Below are positions 4,771 to 10,048 of a stretch of DNA of 10,048 bases, one piece after another; within the stretch, counting starts at the first letter, position 1, and the number at the start of each line of letters is the position of its first letter. A model generated the notes under the pieces. It was not told the origin of the DNA. It made no database searches and saw only the letters and a list, made by a program, of their open reading frames with translations. Source of the DNA: Gammaproteobacteria bacterium (GTDB lineage Bacteria > Pseudomonadota > Gammaproteobacteria > HK1); the NCBI GenBank assembly GCA_013042035.1, contig JABDQX010000234.1, positions 1-10,048 on the forward strand. The letters run 5' to 3'. A program made the translations under genes and the position numbers.

Positions 4771-6366
4771 TCACCTAAAGGTAACGCTTGGCACGGCCGG
4801 TGAGACATTCCGCCGCACCGTCATAAGCCCATCATAATTCCCATCCGGCGTCAGCCGATAACCGGTAATATCACCGCGAGTGACCAGGACATTGTCCTCA
4901 TACCAAAGCGGCACATAGGGAAGGCGTGCCAAGAGGTATTCCTGAAGTTCGCGATACAATCGGGCCTGTTCGGTCAGGCTCGATGCCGCTTCGGCTTCGT
5001 CGATGAGCCGATCGGCAAACGTATCCATAAACCTGCCCCGGTTGGCGCCTGCCGGAGGAAGCGAGGCGCTATGGAATGCATATCTGAAAATGTCCGGCAT
5101 TTTAATGCTGACCCAGGCGAGGCTGTACATTCGGAAGCGTCCCGCCTTGATGTCACCGTAGAAGGTTCCCCAGTCGTAGCTGCGAAGGTCTACGTCGATC
5201 CCGACGCGCTGTAGTTGATCCTGCATGACGGTGGCCAGACGCACCCGAAACGGGTTGCTTGATGTTTTGTACACCAGGATTGGCCGATGATCCTTGGTGT
5301 ATCCGGCTGCCGCCAGTAGCGCCTTTGCCTTGTCGGGATCGAAGGGTATGGCTTGCAAGGACGGGTAACCGGCCCAGTGATCCGGGGTCAGCACGGCATT
5401 GGCCACTCGCGCGGCGCCTCCCCAAACATGACGGATGATCGCCTCCCGGTCCAGGGCATGGGCCACCGCCTGACGGACCCTAGGATCGCCGGTAACCGGA
5501 TCTTGCAAATGGAAGCCGAGATAAGAGAAATTAATCCCCCGCGCCGTTTCCACGATGATATCCTCCCGTTCGGAAAGCCAGGCGGTAAGCTCCGGTAATA
5601 GATCGTTTTGCATCAAATCGATCTCTCCGCGCAACAGTTTCAATACCCGTACCGTGGCCTCCGGCACGCGCAGGAATTCGATGATGCGCCCATCGGCAAG
5701 CCGCCGCAGTTGCAGCTTTCCGTCGTGGGACCAATCCACAAACACCATGGGACCACTGCCGACGGGTTTGCGATTGAATGGGTGGTCCCGGGCAATCAAG
5801 TCGCCGGGCAAAATACCCAGCGCCAGCCGGCCCGGGAACAACGGATCGGGGCTTTGCAAGTGAAAGTCGATGGTGTTCGGGTCGATGGCAACGATCCTCT
5901 CGATAACCGCCAGCGCGGTTCCGTGGGGGGAGGCCGCGCCCGCATCCAGGATCGAGTCGTAGGTAGCCTTTACATCGAAGGCGGTCAGCGGAGCGCCGTT
6001 GTGGAAACGCGCCCGTTCCGGTCCGAGGGTAAATTGGTAATGAAGGGGCGTTATCCGGCGCCAGTCGGCGAGGGCAGGCACTGCCTGAAAGCTCTCGTCA
6101 AAATCCACCAGTGCGTCGTAAAGTAACCGGTTGATACGGGTGGAAACGGCATCCGTGGCAAAGCGCGGGTCCAGGGTGATAGGGCTTGCGGCAAGACCGA
6201 ATCTGATGGTTTTTGATGAGGCGGTTTCGGATGGAACGCCAGGTGGCGCGCCATCACATGCCGACAGGAAGAGTGCCAGTAGAACCGACAGACAGGCGAT
6301 GGGAAGCCATGCTTTCCGGATGAGTTTCTTGGCGATGAATTTGTTGACGCTATCTGCAAAACTCAC
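4771..6366 (-). CDS. Family-5 extracellular solute-binding lipoprotein (Dpp/Opp-like)
   Basis: A 531-residue ABC-transporter substrate-binding protein of SBP family 5, which binds oligopeptides, nickel, opines or similar ligands. The N-terminus has a basic region (KKLIRK), a hydrophobic core and the lipobox LSAC with Cys at residue 37, so it is a lipoprotein. The residue after Cys is Asp, which in enterobacteria keeps lipoproteins in the inner membrane. Mature family features include RFGLAASPITLDPRFATD and LYDALVDFD (about 55-90), the central RQAVAHALDREAI motif and the late LPYVPLWYEDN. The start is GTG 6366, because no better start precedes the signal peptide; the ribosome site is poor. No permease or ATPase gene is next to it, so its transporter, if any, lies elsewhere. 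It follows ntrB on the same strand after 98 bases and may be co-transcribed. Ligand unknown. Confidence 0.87.
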   Translation of the reverse strand: MSFADSVNKFIAKKLIRKAWLPIACLSVLLALFLSACDGAPPGVPSETASSKTIRFGLAASPITLDPRFATDAVSTRINRLLYDALVDFDESFQAVPALADWRRITPLHYQFTLGPERARFHNGAPLTAFDVKATYDSILDAGAASPHGTALAVIERIVAIDPNTIDFHLQSPDPLFPGRLALGILPGDLIARDHPFNRKPVGSGPMVFVDWSHDGKLQLRRLADGRIIEFLRVPEATVRVLKLLRGEIDLMQNDLLPELTAWLSEREDIIVETARGINFSYLGFHLQDPVTGDPRVRQAVAHALDREAIIRHVWGGAARVANAVLTPDHWAGYPSLQAIPFDPDKAKALLAAAGYTKDHRPILVYKTSSNPFRVRLATVMQDQLQRVGIDVDLRSYDWGTFYGDIKAGRFRMYSLAWVSIKMPDIFRYAFHSASLPPAGANRGRFMDTFADRLIDEAEAASSLTEQARLYRELQEYLLARLPYVPLWYEDNVLVTRGDITGYRLTPDGNYDGLMTVRRNVSPAVPSVTFR

Positions 6367-6464
6367 CTTGCGTTCCCCAACCCCAACACACTAAAGAATG
6401 TGCCTCAAACACATAACGCCACTTTACTTACCCATTTTCGTCCTGCCAGGCACCATATGATTTT

Positions 6465-7613
6465 TCACTGAACACCGTCAGCTATTGAGTCAGAAATGAC
6501 AGGCAATAGAATACTAAACGTAGTCGTTCCCGGTTCACCATGGCATTCGATGAGGCCACCGTGCTGATTTACCAGGGATTGGGCGATGGGAAGCCCGAGT
6601 CCCGTACCACTTTTTATGCCGGTTGCTCCACCGGAAACCGATTTATCCCCGGTAACTTCATAACCGGTGACCAATGGATAGAAAATCTTTTCCTTCAGTT
6701 CTTCCGGAATCCCGGGACCGTTATCGGTAACATCGATCCGAACTACCAGTCGGTGGTGGCGATTACCGATCATGAACTGTCGATGTACACGGGTTGAAAA
6801 AGTGACCTTTCCGCGCTCGCCCAACGACTGTACGGCATTACGGGCTATATTGAGTACGGCCTGAATCAACAGATCCGGATCACCAAAGAGTTCCGGGATG
6901 CTCGGATCATAGTCACGCGCCAGCGAAACCCCTTGGGGCGCCTCCGCCTGGACCAGGAGCCGTACCCGTTCCGTGACTTCATGGATATTTAGTACCCGTT
7001 TTTGGGGAGGGGTACGCGGCCCCAGCATCCGATCCATCAGATCCTGCAAACGATCCGCTTCCCGGATGATAACGTCGGTGTAGTCTTTGAGTGCGCCCTC
7101 TTCCAGCTCGCGCGCCAGGAGCTGCGCGGCGCCGCGAAGCCCGCCCAGGGGATTGCGGATCTCATGGGCCAGTTGACGCACCAGCATTCGCGATATCTCG
7201 CTTTGGTTCAGCAATTGGGTTGCCCGTGCAATGCGTTGCCGGTTTACCAGGGGAATCAACTCCACCAGGATCCCATCAGGTTGCGTGGCACGATTGTGTG
7301 TGTGCTCACCCAGGGGAGATACGATACAGTCCATCTGAATGGGATGTCTCCCCGGCAATCGAAGCTGCGTCTCACGTTTCGTAAAAGGCTGCTTTTTTGC
7401 GATATGGCTCAATGCATCATCAAGATCGTCCATGCCTGAAAACAGCGCGCCCGCCGCCATACCGCGCGCCTTGTTGGCGCTGATGTCCAATAAGATCTCG
7501 GCCGCGGGATTCATGGCGGACAGACGAGCTCGTTCATCGAACAACAGAACCGCCGTCGTTAGATTGTCGATTGCCCGATGATCCCAGGGAGTGTCATTAT
7601 CCAAGTACTTCAT
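6465..7613 (-). CDS. ntrB: NtrB/GlnL-type nitrogen-regulation histidine kinase
   Basis: A 382-residue cytoplasmic sensor kinase. A PAS domain occupies about 12-125 (LTTAVLLFDERARLSAMNPAAE). The dimerisation/phosphoacceptor helix carries LAHEIRNPLGGLRGAAQLL with H150. The ATPase domain shows the N box NIARNAVQ (N259), the G1 box DNGPGIP (D297) and the G2 box GTGLGLPIAQ (336-345). In the classical pathway NtrB phosphorylates or dephosphorylates the activator NtrC under control of PII. The length is slightly above the usual ~350-360 because about 15-18 residues rich in Gly/Ser/Thr (about 318-335) are inserted between LVTG and GTGLGL, where NtrB proteins normally have only two to four. No ntrC follows; the next gene is a solute-binding protein. 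ATG 7613 overlaps the stop of a tiny upstream ORF (ATGA), and there is no clear ribosome site, so translation may be coupled. Confidence 0.88.
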   Translation of the reverse strand: MKYLDNDTPWDHRAIDNLTTAVLLFDERARLSAMNPAAEILLDISANKARGMAAGALFSGMDDLDDALSHIAKKQPFTKRETQLRLPGRHPIQMDCIVSPLGEHTHNRATQPDGILVELIPLVNRQRIARATQLLNQSEISRMLVRQLAHEIRNPLGGLRGAAQLLARELEEGALKDYTDVIIREADRLQDLMDRMLGPRTPPQKRVLNIHEVTERVRLLVQAEAPQGVSLARDYDPSIPELFGDPDLLIQAVLNIARNAVQSLGERGKVTFSTRVHRQFMIGNRHHRLVVRIDVTDNGPGIPEELKEKIFYPLVTGYEVTGDKSVSGGATGIKSGTGLGLPIAQSLVNQHGGLIECHGEPGTTTFSILLPVISDSIADGVQ

Positions 7614-7798
7614 GAATCAACCAACCAGCTTTGCGCCGGGCAACGCGGATAGACAGGTGCAAAAGAACCATAGTATGGCGATGGCACGGTAGAATAGGCC
7701 CGGAATACATGACGAAAAACATTGTCCACCTTCGCCAGCACATCGTCGATCATGGAATAGACATCGCGCTCGAAGCCGCGCCGGTCCAGGATGCGCAC
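7610..7798 (-). CDS. Candidate 62-residue small protein between ftsX and ntrB
   Basis: From GTG 7798, 7 bases after the ftsX double stop TAATAA, an open frame reads VRILDRRGFERDVYSMIDDV, followed by LAKVDNVFRHVFRAY and a Pro/Tyr-rich tail. Its TGA (7610-7612) overlaps the ntrB ATG in an ATGA arrangement. Codon third positions in the first half are GC-rich, like the neighbouring genes. The helical first 35 residues look protein-like. I recognise no family. No clear ribosome site precedes the GTG; the alternative start is ATG 7753. The tight spacing on both sides is the main support. It could still be an accidental frame in a 192-base gap. Confidence 0.4.
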   Translation of the reverse strand: MRILDRRGFERDVYSMIDDVLAKVDNVFRHVFRAYSTVPSPYYGSFAPVYPRCPAQSWLVDS

Positions 7799-7805
7799 TT
7801 CGTTA

Positions 7806-8939
7806 TTACGATGGTTCAATGGCCCCCAGTTGCCAACCGACGGCAACCCATGATCCAACAAGTCCCAAAACGCCACCGGCACAAAGTAGTATGAATAGGG
7901 TATCGATCCCTGGAAATATGGGAGGGAAATCGGTGTAATACAACGCGGCAAGCCTGTTGAGTGGCCCGTGCAAAAGCCCAAAAAACACACTGACGAGAAA
8001 CCACGCAATTACCCCACCCAACAATCCATACCATAGACCTGTATAGAGAAACGGACGTCGAATAAAGGCATTGGTTGCACCAAACAGTTTGGTGATCTCG
8101 ATCTCCTCGCGACGGTTCTGAATACCCAGCCGAATCGTGTTCCCGATAATTAAAAGTACCCCCAAGGCCAACAGTACGGCCAAGCCAAGAATGACGCGCT
8201 GGATGAGTTCCATCATCGTGTACAGACGTTTCAACCATTGCAAATCGAACTGGGCAATCTCCACATCATCTCGTTTTTTGAGTTCCTCGACTATCTGCTG
8301 GACGGCGATCAGATTGGTATAGGCGGGCGCGGGATACAGGACCAGAACCGATGGTAATGGATTTTCCACATCAAGTGCGTTGAACAGGGTTTGGAAACCG
8401 GATAACTGTTGATATTCGGCCAGCGCCTGACTGCGGGTGATCACGTCAACCCGTTCCAGAACCGGGTGTTTGCGCAGTGTTCGGGCAATGGCCCTTGCAT
8501 CGTCATCGGTCTTGTCGATCTTCAGAAAAAGGGATATTTGAGCTGTATCCTCCCACCCATGGCTTATCTCCTGGGCATTTTCCAGCAGTACATATAAGCC
8601 CGCGGGCAATGCCAGCGCGATACCGATCACGGAAGCGGTCATCAGTGTGGTCAGTGGTGTCTCGGCTAATTTCCCGATGCTCGAAAAGATCACCTGCAAA
8701 TGCCACGCCGCCCACTTGCGTAGGATTCGTTTCAGTGGGGCAAACAGTGGGCGCGTGAAGGCTTCGATACCTGCAAGGATGACAAGGAGATATCGCCCGG
8801 CCCCGGATCCGAGCCATTGCGTGATACGGATAAGCTCTCCGTGGGTGGCAGTGCGACGATCGACGCGGCGGTTGGCTGCCGTTCTGAATGAATGCTTTTT
8901 TGAATGCACAACGGCGTTGCTATGAAAGTTATTTCTCAC
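7806..8939 (-). CDS. ftsX: Cell-division protein FtsX
   Basis: A 377-residue inner-membrane subunit of the FtsEX complex, which sits at the division septum and transmits FtsE ATP hydrolysis to periplasmic murein hydrolase activation. Four membrane segments are visible (about 97-119, 245-268, 297-324, 345-368), with the extracellular domain at about 120-240 between the first two. The conserved cytoplasmic motif NRREEIEITKLFGATN (275-290) and the C-terminal ending AIEPS fit FtsX. A cytoplasmic N-terminal extension of about 90 residues is usual in gammaproteobacteria. The GTG start at 8939 overlaps the ftsE stop (GTGA), showing translational coupling. The end is a tandem TAATAA. In many gammaproteobacteria rpoH follows ftsX; here a tiny ORF and ntrB follow instead. 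Confidence 0.93.
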   Translation of the reverse strand: MRNNFHSNAVVHSKKHSFRTAANRRVDRRTATHGELIRITQWLGSGAGRYLLVILAGIEAFTRPLFAPLKRILRKWAAWHLQVIFSSIGKLAETPLTTLMTASVIGIALALPAGLYVLLENAQEISHGWEDTAQISLFLKIDKTDDDARAIARTLRKHPVLERVDVITRSQALAEYQQLSGFQTLFNALDVENPLPSVLVLYPAPAYTNLIAVQQIVEELKKRDDVEIAQFDLQWLKRLYTMMELIQRVILGLAVLLALGVLLIIGNTIRLGIQNRREEIEITKLFGATNAFIRRPFLYTGLWYGLLGGVIAWFLVSVFFGLLHGPLNRLAALYYTDFPPIFPGIDTLFILLCAGGVLGLVGSWVAVGWQLGAIEPS

Positions 8940-9631
8940 TGACCGTTGTCGACGGTCGATGAAAAATCAGTGGTGTTTGAAAAAACAAGGGACCCATTTT
9001 GCAGTGTCAAAACCCGGCTTCTCATTTGTCGAATCAACGTAATATCATGGGTAGCGATCAACACGGTGACACCGAACTGATTGAATTGACGGAATAATAG
9101 CATGATCTCACGGGAAAGCTTTGGATCCAGATTGCCGGTAGGCTCGTCGGCGACCAAAATAGTGGGTTTGCTCACGACACTGCGGGCAATTCCCACGCGC
9201 TGTTGCTCTCCGCCGGACAATGTAATTGGATAGGCGCTTTCCTTGCGCAGCAGACTGACCTTATCCAGCGCGGCCCGGACACGCCGTGTGATATCCCGGC
9301 GGGAATATCCGGCAATAACAAGGGGCAACGCCACATTGTCGAATACCGATTGATCCATCAACAATCGGGGACTTTGAAAAACGAAACCAATCTTTCGGCG
9401 AAAATACGGGATACGTCCGCGAGAGATTTTGTTTACATCTTCTCCATCGATCATGATCTTCCCATGGGTACTGCGTTCAATAACGGCGATGAGCCGCAGC
9501 AGCGTACTTTTTCCGGCCCCGGAGTGGCCGGTCAGGAAAATCATGTCTCCCCTGGGAATCTCGAACGTTACATTTTTCAAGGCATCGAAGCCTTGCGGGT
9601 AACGCTTGGTAACGTGGTAAAAGGAGATCAT
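8936..9631 (-). CDS. ftsE: Cell-division ATP-binding protein FtsE
   Basis: A 231-residue ABC ATPase, the cytoplasmic partner of FtsX. In order: Walker A GHSGAGKST (35-43), Q-loop in FVFQSP (Q86), signature LSGGEQQ (138-144), Walker B ILVADEP with catalytic E163, the D-loop GNLD, and the switch histidine in IATHD (H195). The opening MISFYHVTKRYPQGFDALKN is typical of FtsE, which supports ATG 9631, although no good ribosome site is seen before it. ftsY, which commonly precedes ftsE, is not in the roughly 400 bases upstream; a structured repeat is found there. A promoter must lie at 9632-9745 or farther upstream, but I could not pick a convincing one. Confidence 0.95.
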   Translation of the reverse strand: MISFYHVTKRYPQGFDALKNVTFEIPRGDMIFLTGHSGAGKSTLLRLIAVIERSTHGKIMIDGEDVNKISRGRIPYFRRKIGFVFQSPRLLMDQSVFDNVALPLVIAGYSRRDITRRVRAALDKVSLLRKESAYPITLSGGEQQRVGIARSVVSKPTILVADEPTGNLDPKLSREIMLLFRQFNQFGVTVLIATHDITLIRQMRSRVLTLQNGSLVFSNTTDFSSTVDNGQ

Positions 9632-9668
9632 GGAGGCAATGCAAAGCTCAGATTGTGCTTCATAACAA

Positions 9669-9681
9669 GTCCAAAATGGAC
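9669..9681. promoter_or_regulatory. Small palindrome in the ftsE leader
   Basis: GTCCA-AAA-TGGAC is a perfect 5-bp inverted repeat with a 3-base centre, 38 bases upstream of the ftsE start. It could be an operator or an mRNA hairpin. Nothing else in the sequence supports a function. Confidence 0.25.
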
Positions 9682-9742
9682 GAGTTTACAGGGAAGCAAA
9701 TAGCATTTTTAGGACCCGCGGTTACAACAAACGCCAACGCAG

Positions 9743-10002
9743 CTAGTGCCGCGTTCCACCTTATTTTAAGCGTTCAGCGAGGCAAAAAGTGGTTAGATGC
9801 AAGGCGCGCAAGTGCAGACATAGTGACCTCTTTCAAACTGGCGCAACGCAACAGGTGGCCGCTTTTTGCCTCGCCCGAAGGGAGCCCTATAAACACACCA
9901 AGGCGGCGTTACAGCCCTTGGAAATAGCTCTGCAGGCTGTGCCTTGCCTTGGCGCGTTTCTCGGGCTCTGAACTCTTGAAATATGATGGAACGCGGCACC
10001 AG
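9743..10002 (+). repeat. Structured intergenic repeat, copy B, with long inverted ends (MITE-like)
   Basis: This fills most of the gap upstream of ftsE. The outer arms contain GTGCCGCGTTCCA (9746-9758) and its exact complement TGGAACGCGGCAC (9987-9999). Extended to 22 bases, the arms match at about 19 positions. Inside lies a second inverted pair, GCGAGGCAAAAAGTGG (9777-9792) and CCGCTTTTTGCCTCGC (9859-9874), with one mismatch that becomes a U-G pair in plus-strand RNA. Between these arms occur AAGGCGCG, CATAGT and AACGCA, in the same order and sense as in copy A near 4700. A further CCAAGG/CCTTGG pair lies around 9898-9921. No clear target duplication or transposase is seen. Open frames crossing it look like translated repeat. 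Confidence 0.6.
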
Positions 10003-10048
10003 GGGGCGCAAGATGCGTTTTGCATACAGTTTACTGGGTGAATAGGGC

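Noticed and set aside
7610..8008. 132-codon version of the small ORF starting inside ftsX
   Set aside because: The first ~70 codons are the wrong-frame reading of ftsX; only the part after the ftsX stop is plausible as a gene.
4779..9615. Shared 12-mer GGTAACGCTTGG near 4779 and 9598
   Set aside because: Each lies within or at the edge of an unrelated coding region with no extended similarity; taken as coincidence.
9655..9927. 90-codon plus-strand frame upstream of ftsE
   Set aside because: Most of it is translation of the structured repeat (9743-10002), and the frame has no ribosome site.
10013..10045. Ten-codon frame at the right edge (MRFAYSLLGE)
   Set aside because: Too short, with no supporting ribosome site or homology; just beyond the repeat.
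1..10048. CRISPR arrays, tRNA or rRNA genes
   Set aside because: No regularly spaced direct repeats, cloverleaf-like sequences or conserved rRNA segments were seen on either strand.

Overview
The window looks like a chromosomal segment of a gammaproteobacterium. The evidence is an ftsE-ftsX pair, an NtrB-type kinase, moderate GC content and Shine-Dalgarno-led genes. I cannot name the genus. A defence-type remnant and repeat-rich intergenic DNA sit on the left, and a minus-strand housekeeping-type gene run sits on the right.

Left part (1-1860). This is the debris of a type I restriction-modification locus carrying an Abi_2 (AbiD/AbiF-type) HEPN protein. After an unrecognised gene tail comes a good promoter (TTGCAT-17-TAGAAT). 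It would produce an RNA of about 48 nt that ends in a strong intrinsic terminator, and the abi gene starts 17 bases later with its own ribosome site. This is the architecture of an RNA toxin-antitoxin pair, and it is the most interesting feature of the window. The abi stop codon overlaps an hsdS start (ATGA). That hsdS is cut off after about 36 codons and joined, out of frame, to the last ~142 codons of hsdR, so a deletion has removed most of both genes.

Middle part (1954-4603). Two plus-strand genes encode a 423-residue GH13 glycoside hydrolase-family enzyme and a histone-deacetylase-family (AcuC-like) amidohydrolase. The gap between them holds a complete 161-bp MITE with 19-bp inverted ends and a TCA target duplication. 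A second, solitary end of the same family abuts the deacetylase gene and supplies the last base of its stop codon.

Right part (4771-9631, minus strand). Transcription order is ftsE, ftsX, a tiny 62-codon candidate gene, ntrB and a family-5 solute-binding lipoprotein. ftsE/ftsX overlap by GTGA, and the tiny ORF overlaps ntrB by ATGA. ntrC, rpoH, ftsY and any transporter permease are not next to their usual partners. NtrB carries an unusual insertion in its ATP lid.

Two intergenic repeats, downstream of the solute-binding gene (about 4658-4737) and upstream of ftsE (about 9743-10002), share short sequence blocks in the same relative orientation. Each can fold into a long hairpin, with wobble pairs that fit one strand. 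No rRNA, tRNA or CRISPR array was seen.
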